Source: Deltaproteobacteria bacterium
GTDB lineage: Bacteria; Myxococcota_A; UBA9160; UBA4427
Length of the DNA stretch: 64,000 bases
Assembly: GCA_029261835.1 (NCBI GenBank)
Contig: JAJDAO010000039.1
Location: 1-64,000 of the forward strand
Direction of reading: 5' to 3'
The notes under the pieces were generated by a model that saw only the letters and a list, made by a program, of their open reading frames with translations, had not been told where the DNA came from and searched no databases. Shown here piece after piece: positions 1-7,901 of this stretch. A program made the translations under genes and the position numbers. Each line of letters opens with the position of its first letter. Positions within the stretch are counted from its first letter, which is position 1.

Positions 1-255
1 CAGGGCGAGGCGGAGTGCGTCGCGCGAGTGAAGCGGGCAGGCCAGGATCGGGAGCGTCGCCCCCTGCGCACAAGGGTGGGGGGCGGGCCGTGCGCGTGCC
101 GCGGGACGGTGGGCGTCCTCGGGACCGGGCCCTCCTTCGGGCTCGGTCCCGACGGCCCCGGCCCCGTCGGGCGAGGGGGCCGCGGCATCGACGCGCTCCG
201 ACTCCCCCTCGTCGTCCAGGAAGTAGTGGAGGACGTCTCGCAGCTCGCGGGCCAT
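1..255 (-). CDS. hypothetical protein, N-terminal part (runs off the left edge)
   Basis: These are the first 85 codons of a minus-strand gene cut by the window edge. The ATG at 255 has a GAGG ribosome-binding sequence overlapping the stop of the ParA-like gene, nine bases upstream, so the two are probably co-transcribed. The protein opens MARELRDVLHYFLDDEGE. An acidic and Pro/Ala/Gly-rich linker covers about residues 18-66, and a hydrophobic strand (LPILACPL, residues 68-75) looks like the start of a folded domain. I do not recognise the family from this fragment. Its position makes it a candidate partner of the ParA-CBM48 protein, which is inference from linkage only. Confidence 0.6.
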   Translation of the reverse strand, partial: MARELRDVLHYFLDDEGESERVDAAAPSPDGAGAVGTEPEGGPGPEDAHRPAARARPAPHPCAQGATLPILACPLHSRDALRLAL

Positions 256-264
256 GTCGCGGCC

Positions 265-1353
265 TCAGCGCACCACGAGGACCGAGTTGCGTCCGCCGAC
301 AGGTCCAGGAACCGCGTTCGGGTTGTCCGGATCCTCGCGCCATTCGCCGTCGACCACGTAGCGGTAGTGATAGGTCCCGGGCGGCAGGTTCAGGATCTTG
401 GTCCAGACGCGCTCCGGCCCTTCCGCCTGCACCAGCGACTGGACGTCCTTGTCCGGCACCCAGCCGTTGAAGTCGCCGGCGATGCGGACATCACCCGCCG
501 CGGCGTCGCGAAATCGAATCACGATCTCCTTCGGATCGGGTTGCGTGAGCTTCTCCTCGGTCGGCACGTCCGTTCGCGCCGGGGGCGGCGGGCACGCCTC
601 GATCTCCAGCGCTGCGGCCGCGTAGTCCAAGGCCCCGTTGGCCGCAGGCGTGTAGAGATTGACTGGCACGCCGTGACGGGCGGCCTCGCGCAGCTTCACG
701 TTGAGCCGGATCACCGAGTCGAAGCAGAGATCCTTGAAGAGCTCGCGGATGTCTCCGAGTGTCTGACGGGCATATCGCGTGCGTCCGTCGTAGAGCGTCG
801 GCAGGATGCGGACGCTCAGGTCGTGTCCGATGCGATCCGTCAGCAGCGCGATGGTTTCCAGCAGCTTCTGCACTCCATCGATCGCAAAGAAGCTGGTCTC
901 CAGGGGAACGATTACCTCCCGAGCGGCGCGCAGCGCGTTGAATGTCAGCAGCCCCACATTGGGTGGACAATCGATCAGCGCGTATTCGTAGCGCGGCGGC
1001 AGCGTGTCGAGCGCGGTTGCCAGCCGTTCGGTTCGCGCGTCGTGACGCTCACTGGCGAGCTTCTGCTCGAGCGCGGAAAGAACGATGCTCGAGGGGGCGA
1101 GGTCGATGCGCTCTGACACGTTGACGAGCACGCGTTCGAGGAGCGCCACGCCGGTCGGCTCGGCGAGCACTTCGTACAGGTTCTCGCTGAGCTCATCTGG
1201 ATCGATACCGAGCGCCAAAGTCGCATGGGCCTGCGGATCCATGTCGACAACCAGGACGCTGGCGCCATCGGCTGCCAGAGCACCCGCCAGATTGACCGTG
1301 CTCGTGGTCTTGCCACATCCACCCTTCTGATTGACGATGGCAATCACTCGCAT
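265..1353 (-). CDS. ParA-family ATPase fused to a C-terminal glycogen-binding (CBM48/AMPK-beta-like) domain
   Basis: 362 residues. The N-terminal ~250 residues are a ParA/Soj-type ATPase: deviant Walker A NQKGGCGKTTS at residues 8-18, the VVDMDPQAHATLA strand that follows it in ParA proteins, and the LIDCPPNVGLLTFNALRAA Walker B region. ParA ATPases form ATP dimers that bind DNA and position plasmids, chromosomes or protein cargo. After a Pro/Lys-rich linker (about 255-275), the last ~85 residues match the glycogen-binding fold of CBM48 and AMPK beta: IAGDFNGW, LPPGTYHYRYVVDGEW, DPDNPN and a final RNSVLVV strand. By eye, both sugar-stacking tryptophans and the late asparagine are kept. The domains are in one frame with no break. 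A MerR gene lies upstream and an unknown gene follows directly. The glycogen-granule positioning role is inference. Confidence 0.9.
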   Translation of the reverse strand: MRVIAIVNQKGGCGKTTSTVNLAGALAADGASVLVVDMDPQAHATLALGIDPDELSENLYEVLAEPTGVALLERVLVNVSERIDLAPSSIVLSALEQKLASERHDARTERLATALDTLPPRYEYALIDCPPNVGLLTFNALRAAREVIVPLETSFFAIDGVQKLLETIALLTDRIGHDLSVRILPTLYDGRTRYARQTLGDIRELFKDLCFDSVIRLNVKLREAARHGVPVNLYTPAANGALDYAAAALEIEACPPPPARTDVPTEEKLTQPDPKEIVIRFRDAAAGDVRIAGDFNGWVPDKDVQSLVQAEGPERVWTKILNLPPGTYHYRYVVDGEWREDPDNPNAVPGPVGGRNSVLVVR

Positions 1354-1473
1354 GACGCCCCCCTGTCTGCGATGGCCAGACCCACTGTCTCTACCGCCGC
1401 GCTCGTGCGAAGCGTGTGGGGTGCTCGATGCCCCCCGCTGCCGCTCCTGTCGCCATGGACGCTCGCCAGTGCG

Positions 1474-1998
1474 TCAGGCCGACCGCTCCAGTTCCTCCGA
1501 TGTGCCCCCCGCCCTGCTTCTGCGCACCGGCTTGGCCGCCCGCAGATTTCGCCAGGCATCGAGCTCCTTCTGAAACTCCGCGACTTCGAATACCCACTCC
1601 TGCCCCGACACCGCCTCGAAGGCGATGTCGTTGTGGAATACGAGCACGACGTCGCCCGTTGCCACCAGCGTCAGCTCGGCGAGCGGCTGCTCCACACCCG
1701 GCAGCATCCGGCGCAGCGCTTGGATGCTGCTGCGAATGCGCTGGACGGAGACGCCAGCGTCAATCAGGCGTTTCGCGGCCTTGAGAGCCACGAGGTCCTC
1801 GAAGGTGTAACGATGATGTCCACCCCGCGTTCTGGCAGACGGCACGACCAGATCGGTCTGTGCCCAGTACTGGAGCTGGCGCCGCGAGATTCCGAGGACT
1901 TCGACGATCTGCTGGGTGCGGTAGAGGTCGGTCGGCCGTCGGGAGGCCCGTGGTCGCATCGCTTCCCCGCTGTTGTCGCTCGCTCGGCGGTCTGTCAT
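1474..1998 (-). CDS. MerR-family transcriptional regulator
   Basis: 174 residues. A winged-helix MerR DNA-binding domain covers about residues 24-95: LYRTQQIVEVLGISRRQLQYW, then a wing containing RGGHHRYTFEDLVAL. A short C-terminal region (about 105-150, VFHNDIAFEAVSGQEWVFEV) and a basic tail follow. There is no cysteine cluster for metal or redox sensing and no recognisable drug-binding domain, so the signal is unknown. The ATG at 1998 is supported by a GGGAG ribosome-binding sequence 9 bases upstream. The ParA-CBM48 gene starts 120 bp downstream on the same strand and may share its transcript. The divergent region 1999-2287 holds an AT-rich palindrome that could be its operator. Confidence 0.88.
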   Translation of the reverse strand: MTDRRASDNSGEAMRPRASRRPTDLYRTQQIVEVLGISRRQLQYWAQTDLVVPSARTRGGHHRYTFEDLVALKAAKRLIDAGVSVQRIRSSIQALRRMLPGVEQPLAELTLVATGDVVLVFHNDIAFEAVSGQEWVFEVAEFQKELDAWRNLRAAKPVRRSRAGGTSEELERSA

Positions 1999-2099
1999 GG
2001 TGCGACTCCCGCTCCTTCACTTTGCGTCGTGGTCGTCTTGACCGCCTCGATCCCGCTCGCCCCGCCGGGCGATCCTCTGGCAAACCGCTGCCGACTATG

Positions 2100-2128
2100 A
2101 GCTAAGTCCCTGTAGAGACGGAAGTCAA
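2100..2128 (-). promoter_or_regulatory. weak candidate promoter for the merR gene
   Basis: On the minus strand, TTGACT (2128-2123) is followed after 17 bases by TTAGCT (2105-2100). The -35 box is good and the -10 box is poor. It lies about 100 bp upstream of the MerR start, in the locally AT-rich part of the divergent spacer. The assignment is tentative. Confidence 0.3.
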
Positions 2129-2140
2129 CCAATAATCGAC

Positions 2141-2156
2141 GAAATTGTACGATTTC
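2141..2156. promoter_or_regulatory. palindromic candidate operator between merR and the kinase gene
   Basis: The 16-mer GAAATTGTACGATTTC is a palindrome with one mismatched pair: GAAAT and ATTTC arms around a GTAC core. It stands out as an AT-rich island in GC-rich DNA. It lies 142 bp upstream of the MerR start and 131 bp upstream of the divergent kinase start. MerR proteins bind such dyads, often in their own promoter region. Assignment to this MerR is inference. Confidence 0.35.
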
Positions 2157-2287
2157 TGTGACCTTGCGGGCGGCGGCAGTCAGGTCGGTGGTCAGAGCCG
2201 GCCCTCAGCCGGAGGACGGGAGGGACGGCGGCGGGCCGGGTGGCCTCTTCTGCCGCGTGCGCGTCTGGTGGGGTAAGGTGCTCTCCT

Positions 2288-3505
2288 ATGGCGGAGAAAC
2301 GAGCAGCCCCGGAGGCGGGCTCCAGTGGCGCGGGCGTCGAGGCCGAGCGCGTTCGAGTCGTCGAGCGTTCTGGCATTGGTCGACCCTATATGCGCGGAAT
2401 CATGGTGCATTCCCTGATGGCTCGGGGAGTGAGCTTCGACGAGGCGTATCGCACGGCCGACGCGGTGCGCGAGCGCATTCGCGGTCGTGGCAGCGTACCC
2501 CGGTCCGAGCTGACCAAGATGATCCAGGAGATCCTGGGAAGCGAGTACGATCACCAGCCTCCGATTCCGGTGCCCGTTACGCTGCGGGTCGGGACCGGCC
2601 AGCGCGGTGCTCCCTTCTCCAAGGGGACGCTCGCGCAGTCGTTGCTCGCCGCCTCGGTGGAGCCCGACGATGCCTTCGACGTCGCCCGCGAGATCGAGCT
2701 CGAGCTTATCCGGCACGGCTATCAGGAGGTCTCACGCGATAGTCTCCGGCGTTCTGCCTACTCGGCTCTGCTGCGGCGCTTTGGCCGCAAGACAGCCGAC
2801 CGCTATCTCGTCTGGCGCTCGTATCAGGAGCCCGAGAAGCCGGTGATCATTCTGCTGGGGGGCACAGCTGGGGCTGGAAAGACATCGCTGGCCCTGGAGG
2901 CGGCTCGCCGTCTCGGGATCAGTCGGCTGCTCTCGACCGACACGATCCGGCAGGTGATGCGCATCATGTTCTCGCCGGATCTGATGCCGGCCATCCACGC
3001 CTCGTCCTTCGATGCCCACACCGGCCTTCCTCTGCACGGCCATCAGGACGGCCCGGTTGTCGAGGGATTCCTCGCGCAAGCCTCGGTGGTCTCCGTCGGA
3101 GTGCGCGCGATTCTGGACCGGGCGGTTGAGGAGAACACGAGCCTCGTAATCGACGGCGTGTCGTTGGTGCCAGGGCTGCTCGATCTCAGCGAGTACGCCG
3201 AACGCGCCCATGTCTTCTTCCTGCTGGTGGCGCGCCTCGACGAGGAGGCCTTCCGCGGGCACTTCGCCGCTCGAGCGGAGCGCCAGCAAGAGCGTGTCGC
3301 CGAGCGCTACGTCGAGCGGTTGGAGGAGATCCTGAAGATCCAGGAGCACCTGTTGGAGCTGGCGGAGCGCTACGAGATCCCGATCGTCGACAACATCACC
3401 CTCGACGGGTCCGTGTTGCTCGTGATTCGGCATGTCGTCGAGACGCTGCGCAAGGAGAGCGACAGCAAGCTGGGCGATTCGTCGAACGAGCCCGGGGCGA
3501 CATGA
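2288..3505 (+). CDS. ATP-cone and P-loop kinase protein (2-phosphoglycerate kinase-like)
   Basis: 405 residues from the ATG at 2288; the open frame extends 16 codons further 5-prime. Two ATP-cone-like helical modules lead: about residues 30-85 (GIGRPYMRGIMVHSL and following) and 105-185 (PFSKGTLAQSLLAASVEPDD, then an RFGRKTADRYLVW end). A P-loop NTPase follows, with Walker A GGTAGAGKTSLAL and LLSTDTIRQVMR. This arrangement resembles archaeal 2-phosphoglycerate kinase, which makes 2,3-bisphosphoglycerate, and its bacterial relatives. The bacterial substrate is unknown. A TAAGGT box lies eight bases before the ATG, so the start may be leaderless or use this as a poor ribosome site. sppA follows 67 bp downstream. 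Confidence 0.75.
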   Translation: MAEKRAAPEAGSSGAGVEAERVRVVERSGIGRPYMRGIMVHSLMARGVSFDEAYRTADAVRERIRGRGSVPRSELTKMIQEILGSEYDHQPPIPVPVTLRVGTGQRGAPFSKGTLAQSLLAASVEPDDAFDVAREIELELIRHGYQEVSRDSLRRSAYSALLRRFGRKTADRYLVWRSYQEPEKPVIILLGGTAGAGKTSLALEAARRLGISRLLSTDTIRQVMRIMFSPDLMPAIHASSFDAHTGLPLHGHQDGPVVEGFLAQASVVSVGVRAILDRAVEENTSLVIDGVSLVPGLLDLSEYAERAHVFFLLVARLDEEAFRGHFAARAERQQERVAERYVERLEEILKIQEHLLELAERYEIPIVDNITLDGSVLLVIRHVVETLRKESDSKLGDSSNEPGAT

Positions 3506-3572
3506 GGATCGGTGCTGCCGCGACGCGCGGAGCCAGCTCGCTCGCTGCGAGCGCCGAGCCACGCCGGAGCTG

Positions 3573-5219
3573 ATGATGGAGGCCTTCCGGATCACGGGGC
3601 GGCTCGCAGCCAACGGCGCAAGGGTGTTTCGCGGCATCGGCCGGGGGCACGTGCTCCCGGCGCCCGTCGGAAACTGGCTCCAGGTAGACATCGCGGGCGA
3701 GCCGTCCGAGCGAGGCTCGAGCGGTCTCGGGTGGGGTCGAGAGCCGGCTCTGGGCTTGCTCGATCTGCTGCGCTGCCTCGAGGCTGCGGGCGCCGATCCC
3801 CGCATCGACGGCAGTCTGATCCGGCTGCGCGGAGATTTCGCGAGCTGGGGGCAGGCGCTCTCGCTGCGGCGTGCGCTTCTGGCCCTGCGCGAGGCGGGCA
3901 AGGGCGTGGCGGTCTGGGCCGAGAATCTGTCGGCTCAGCAGTATCTGGTGGCCAGCGCGGCAGAGCGCATCTGGTTGCCGGAGAGCGGGAGCCTGTTCCT
4001 GGTCGGGCTGCGCACTGAGCGACTCTTCCTGCGCGAATTGCTGCAGAAGCTCGCCGTGAAACCCGAGGTCGTTAACATCGGAAAATTCAAGAGCGCCGGT
4101 GACATGCTGACGCGTGGCGGCATGTCGGACGAGGAACGAGAGCAGATCGACAGTTGGCAGGCCGATCTCTTCGAGGAACTCGTTGGCGGGATCGCCAGCG
4201 GCCGCGGGATCGAGGAGCAGGTCGTTTGTGACTTGATCGACGGCGGACCTTACCGCGCCGCAGCAGCACGTGAGGCCGGTCTGATCGACGATCTTTGCTA
4301 TGCGGATGAGCTCGAGCGCGAACTCGAGCCGCTCGTGCGTATGCCGGCTCCGGGCTACTCCGCCCCGCGCCGAGTGCATCTGGTGGAGGCGCTGCGCTAC
4401 TTCTCGGCCTTTGTGTCGGACCCCGGCTGGCTGCCGTTGCTGCGCGACGTTCCGGAGCTGGTCTATCTGTTGGCTTCGGGTGCCGTGCGGCGCGGGTCGG
4501 GTGTTCGTGGCATCGGCAGCGAGGGGCTGGGCCGGCTGCTCGAGCAGATTCGGACCCGTCACGCCGTGCGCGGGGTCGTGCTGCGGATGGAGAGCCCGGG
4601 CGGTGATTCGCTGGCCTCGGATCTGCTCTACCGCGCCGTCGAGCGTCTGAGCAGAGAGAAGCCGGTCGTCGTATCCATGGGAGACGTCGTAGCCTCCGGC
4701 GGGTACTACATCGCCGCCGCTGCGGACGCGGTCTTTGCCGAAGCCGGCACCATCACCGGCTCGATCGGTGTGCTGGGCGGCAAGCTCGATCTCAGCGGAC
4801 TGTATCGGCGAATGGGTGTGGCGGAGGACGGTGTGCAGCGCGGCGCGCGGGCGGGTCTGCTCTCGCAGGCGCGGGGCTTCAACGCCGACGAACGCCGGGC
4901 CGTCAGACGCGAGATGGAGGGCGTCTACGAAACCTTTCTGGACCGCGTGGCCGCCGGTCGTCAACTATCGCGCGAAGGACTCGAACGAGTCGCGCAGGGG
5001 CGTATCTGGAGCGGTCGCCGAGCTCACGCCCTGGGGTTGGTGGACGCGCTGGGCGGGCCGCTTGACGCCCTACACGAACTGGGTGCTCGCGCCGGTCTGC
5101 GACCGGGCGAGAGCTTCGGGCTGACGCTGCAGCCGAAGATGCCGAGGCTGCCCGGTCCTCTGAACGCGCTGCTCGGAGGCAGTCTGCTGAGTGGCGATCG
5201 TCGCAGCCGGTGGATCTGA
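3573..5219 (+). CDS. sppA: signal peptide peptidase SppA, long (67K-type) form
   Basis: 548 residues from ATG 3573; ATG 3576 is equally possible. GGAG at 3565-3568 supports either, and the open frame further upstream has no family resemblance. SppA is a membrane serine protease of the S49 family that degrades cleaved signal peptides. The long form has two tandem domains. The predicted catalytic lysine is K173 in KFKSAGD of the N-terminal half, and the nucleophile is S375 in VVASGGYYIAAAAD of the C-terminal half. Their spacing of about 200 residues matches the Escherichia coli Lys/Ser dyad. I see no clear N-terminal transmembrane helix, so membrane attachment may differ. trmB starts two bases after the stop. 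Confidence 0.9.
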   Translation: MMEAFRITGRLAANGARVFRGIGRGHVLPAPVGNWLQVDIAGEPSERGSSGLGWGREPALGLLDLLRCLEAAGADPRIDGSLIRLRGDFASWGQALSLRRALLALREAGKGVAVWAENLSAQQYLVASAAERIWLPESGSLFLVGLRTERLFLRELLQKLAVKPEVVNIGKFKSAGDMLTRGGMSDEEREQIDSWQADLFEELVGGIASGRGIEEQVVCDLIDGGPYRAAAAREAGLIDDLCYADELERELEPLVRMPAPGYSAPRRVHLVEALRYFSAFVSDPGWLPLLRDVPELVYLLASGAVRRGSGVRGIGSEGLGRLLEQIRTRHAVRGVVLRMESPGGDSLASDLLYRAVERLSREKPVVVSMGDVVASGGYYIAAAADAVFAEAGTITGSIGVLGGKLDLSGLYRRMGVAEDGVQRGARAGLLSQARGFNADERRAVRREMEGVYETFLDRVAAGRQLSREGLERVAQGRIWSGRRAHALGLVDALGGPLDALHELGARAGLRPGESFGLTLQPKMPRLPGPLNALLGGSLLSGDRRSRWI

Positions 5220-5221
5220 CG

Positions 5222-5875
5222 ATGTCGAGATCCCTCAAATACGACATCCCCGGGCCCGATTGGCGGTGCAGCGTGCTCGACGTGTCCGAACGAGGCTGGC
5301 CCACGCTCTTCGATCCCGCGCTCTCAGCGCCGCTCGAGCTGGCGTTGGAAATCGGTTTCGGCCGCGGCGAGTTTCTGCTGGACCTCGCAGCCAAGCGGCC
5401 GGAGACGGCGTTCATCGGCGTGGAGGTGTCGTTCAAGCGCGTCCTGAAGATGGCGAGGAAGCTGGCGCGGAGCGGACTCACGAATACACGTCTGCTGGAG
5501 GCTCGCGGCGAACTCGTCGTGCGCGACCTGCTGCCACCCGCGAGTGTTCGCGAGATCTGGATCAACTTCTCCGATCCCTGGCCCAAGGATCGCCACTACA
5601 AGCGGCGTCTGATCCAGTCCGAGTTCGTCGCCAACGCGGCCCGCTGCCTCACCTCCGGCGGCATGCTTCACGTCGCTACCGATGACGTGCTCTACGCAAG
5701 CCAGATCGATGAGGTGCTCTCTCGTGAGCCGTTGCTCGAGAACACCTTCGCGCCCGAGCGCTGGCTAGCGGAAGTGCCGGGGCGCATGCAGACCGGTTAC
5801 GAGCTGCAATGGCGCGCAGAGGGGCGCTCACTACACTTCTTTGCTTATCGCCGCCCCTCTGGGCACGAGTCATGA
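5222..5875 (+). CDS. trmB: tRNA (guanine-N7-)-methyltransferase
   Basis: 217 residues. This S-adenosylmethionine-dependent enzyme methylates G46 in the tRNA variable loop. Diagnostic segments are LALEIGFGRGEFLLDLA (SAM-binding loop), FIGVEVSFKRVLK, and INFSDPWPKDRHYKRRLIQ, the TrmB signature with its catalytic aspartate. The ATG at 5222 lies two bases after the sppA stop. A longer in-frame start inside sppA is possible but adds only four residues. The stop overlaps the rlmN start as ATGA, so translation of the two RNA-modification genes is coupled. Confidence 0.95.
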   Translation: MSRSLKYDIPGPDWRCSVLDVSERGWPTLFDPALSAPLELALEIGFGRGEFLLDLAAKRPETAFIGVEVSFKRVLKMARKLARSGLTNTRLLEARGELVVRDLLPPASVREIWINFSDPWPKDRHYKRRLIQSEFVANAARCLTSGGMLHVATDDVLYASQIDEVLSREPLLENTFAPERWLAEVPGRMQTGYELQWRAEGRSLHFFAYRRPSGHES

Positions 5876-7023
5876 CATCCGATCCCCGCACGCGATCCGC
5901 AGTGTTGCCGCGCGATGAGCCGGTGGCCACACGTTTCGCGTATCGCCGCGTCCGCAATCCAAAGAACCACTCGCGCCTTGCGCTACGCGAGCTGTTCTCT
6001 CGTGACGGCATTCCCGCCTACCGAGCGGATCAGGTCTTTTCCTGGCTCTACCACCACGGTGTCGATGATCCGCGTGCGATGACGGATCTCTCCCTCTCCC
6101 TGCGCGAGAAGCTCCACTCTGAATGGCAGATGCGAGCGCTGGAGATACGCGATGTGCAGCGGTCGCTGGATGGTACTCGCAAGCTCGCTCTGGCCGCCTC
6201 GGATGGGGCCGTAGTCGAGGCGGTGTTGATTCCCGAGGAACGCCGCAACACGCTGTGCGTGTCCACGCAGGTGGGCTGTCCCATGCGCTGCTCGTTCTGC
6301 GCCACGGGGGCGTTGGGATTCACTCGCAATCTGGTGGCAGCAGAAATCGTCGATCAAGTGCTGCGGGCGCGCGAGGAACTCGCGCCGGGCGATAGCATCA
6401 GCAATGTCGTCTTCATGGGTATGGGCGAGCCGCTTCTGAACCTGCCCGCGGTACTCGAGGCGATCGGCATTCTGATCGACCCCAAGGCGTTCGCCCTGGC
6501 GCCGCGTCGGATCACGGTCTCGACGTCGGGTCTCGTGCCCAAGATCCGGCCGCTGCTGGAGATTGCTCCGATCAACCTCGCGATCTCGTTGCATGCGACC
6601 ACCGATCGGGTGCGAGACGGGCTCGTGCCGTTGAACCGTCATTTTCCACTCGGTGTATTGCTCACCGCCCTACGCGCGGAAGAGCTGATCTCGCCGAGGA
6701 GGCCGGTCCTCTTCGAGTACACCCTGATCGCCGGTGTGAACGACTCCCCGGAAGATGCCCGGCGGCTGCCGGGGCTGTTGCGCGGCATTCCGTCCAAGGT
6801 GAACGTCATTCCGATGAATCCACATCCGGATTCGCCGTGCCGTCCACCCTCCCGGGAGGTGTGCGATCGCTTCACGGCGGAGCTACACGCGGCCGGCCTG
6901 CGAGTGACTCTGCGCAAGAGCCGCGGCCGAGACATCGACGCCGCGTGCGGGCAGCTCGCCGCTCGTGGCGCTTCGGGTACCAGTGGGCGTCGTACGGGGG
7001 TTCCACACGTGACGGATGATTGA
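5872..7023 (+). CDS. rlmN: dual-specificity RNA methyltransferase RlmN
   Basis: 383 residues from ATG 5872, which overlaps the trmB stop by four bases. RlmN is a radical-SAM enzyme that methylates C2 of A2503 in 23S rRNA and A37 of some tRNAs. The 4Fe-4S motif is C136-x3-C140-x2-C143 (GCPMRCSFCATG). It is preceded by RNTLCVSTQVG and followed by NVVFMGMGEPLLNL. The late cysteine in DIDAACGQLA fits the methyl-carrying cysteine of the family. Length is normal, with a short extra Ser/Gly/Arg tail. A 111-bp gap separates it from the phosphatase gene. Confidence 0.95.
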   Translation: MTSDPRTRSAVLPRDEPVATRFAYRRVRNPKNHSRLALRELFSRDGIPAYRADQVFSWLYHHGVDDPRAMTDLSLSLREKLHSEWQMRALEIRDVQRSLDGTRKLALAASDGAVVEAVLIPEERRNTLCVSTQVGCPMRCSFCATGALGFTRNLVAAEIVDQVLRAREELAPGDSISNVVFMGMGEPLLNLPAVLEAIGILIDPKAFALAPRRITVSTSGLVPKIRPLLEIAPINLAISLHATTDRVRDGLVPLNRHFPLGVLLTALRAEELISPRRPVLFEYTLIAGVNDSPEDARRLPGLLRGIPSKVNVIPMNPHPDSPCRPPSREVCDRFTAELHAAGLRVTLRKSRGRDIDAACGQLAARGASGTSGRRTGVPHVTDD

Positions 7024-7134
7024 ACTCCTCTTGGGGTCAAGTCCCGAGGCCGCCGCCGGTGGGTTGAGGTGAGCAACTTCAAGCGCTGGCCAGGTATGGC
7101 CGAAGGGGAGAAGGCGAAGGGGTAACGCTACGTC

Positions 7135-7812
7135 ATGCTCTATGCGGTGGGAGACATTCACGGCGAGCTGGAGAAGCTCGAGGAGCTGCTCGAGTATCTC
7201 CCACTGCAGCCGACGGATCGGCTCGTCTTCCTCGGTGACTACATCGATCGGGGGCCGGACGCGTTCGGAGTCGTGGCGCGACTGATCGAGCTGCAAAAAG
7301 AGTATCGCTGTGTCTTCCTGCTAGGGAACCACGAGTCGATGTTGCTCGACTTTCTCGGCTGGAACGACGACGCCTACCTCGGCGGGGACGCCTTCTTGAT
7401 GAACGGTGGGGATCGCACCCTGGCGAGCTACGGCTACTTCGACCGCGAGCAGCCCGACCGGGCCGGATTCGATCTTCCCAAGGAGCACGAGGAGTTTCTG
7501 CTCAGCTTGAAGCTCCACCATCTCGAGGCGGACTATCTCTTCGTGCACGCGGGCTTGGACCGCGCCGAACTCGCCTGCGACGACGTCGAATACGCCCTGC
7601 GCCGCAGCCGCGTAGAAGATCTGTTGTGGAACCGGACCACCGCCGAGTTTCCCCACCGCCTCGGCGTGACCCTGATCTATGGCCACACGCCGAGCGAGGA
7701 CTTCTCGGTACGCATGAACCCGCCATTCAGCATTGGCATCGACACCGGAGCAGTCTACGGCGGTCCGTTGACCGCGATCCGCTTGCCGGACGAGAAGATC
7801 TTCCAGGTCTAG
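7135..7812 (+). CDS. PP1-like metallophosphatase (calcineurin-like phosphoesterase)
   Basis: 225 residues. All the metal-binding blocks of the PPP/ApaH group are present in order: GDIHG (residues 6-10), GDYIDRG (about 35-41), GNHES (about 65-69), a central FVHAG histidine and GHT (about 182-184). This group covers bacterial serine/threonine protein phosphatases and symmetrical Ap4A hydrolases. The short length and GDYIDRGPD favour a PP1-type protein phosphatase, but the substrate cannot be settled from sequence. A purine-rich GAAGGGG stretch about 11 bases upstream supports the ATG. It is convergent with the transglycosylase gene. Confidence 0.85.
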   Translation: MLYAVGDIHGELEKLEELLEYLPLQPTDRLVFLGDYIDRGPDAFGVVARLIELQKEYRCVFLLGNHESMLLDFLGWNDDAYLGGDAFLMNGGDRTLASYGYFDREQPDRAGFDLPKEHEEFLLSLKLHHLEADYLFVHAGLDRAELACDDVEYALRRSRVEDLLWNRTTAEFPHRLGVTLIYGHTPSEDFSVRMNPPFSIGIDTGAVYGGPLTAIRLPDEKIFQV

Positions 7813-7887
7813 CTCGCGTTCCTCGCCGGGTCGCGCTGCGGCCAGGCAAGGAAAGCCGGCTCGGGATCCGCGCGGCCGTCGTGGTGA

Positions 7888-7901
7888 CTGAGCTGGCTCA
7901 G
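7888..7901. terminator. weak candidate terminator hairpin between convergent genes
   Basis: CTGAGC-TG-GCTCAG is a perfect 6-bp inverted repeat in the spacer between the phosphatase gene and the transglycosylase gene, overlapping the latter's stop codon. There is no T-run and the loop is very short, so termination activity is uncertain. Confidence 0.25.

Noticed and set aside
28-1116. Long open frame (362 codons) on the plus strand opposite the ParA gene
   Set aside because: It mirrors the codon-position GC bias of the real gene and has no family-like motif. Similar antisense frames occur opposite most long genes in this GC-rich window.
3396-4964. 522-codon minus-strand frame opposite sppA
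   Set aside because: Antisense shadow rich in His, Gln and Arg with no motifs, while SppA on the plus strand has its full catalytic dyad.
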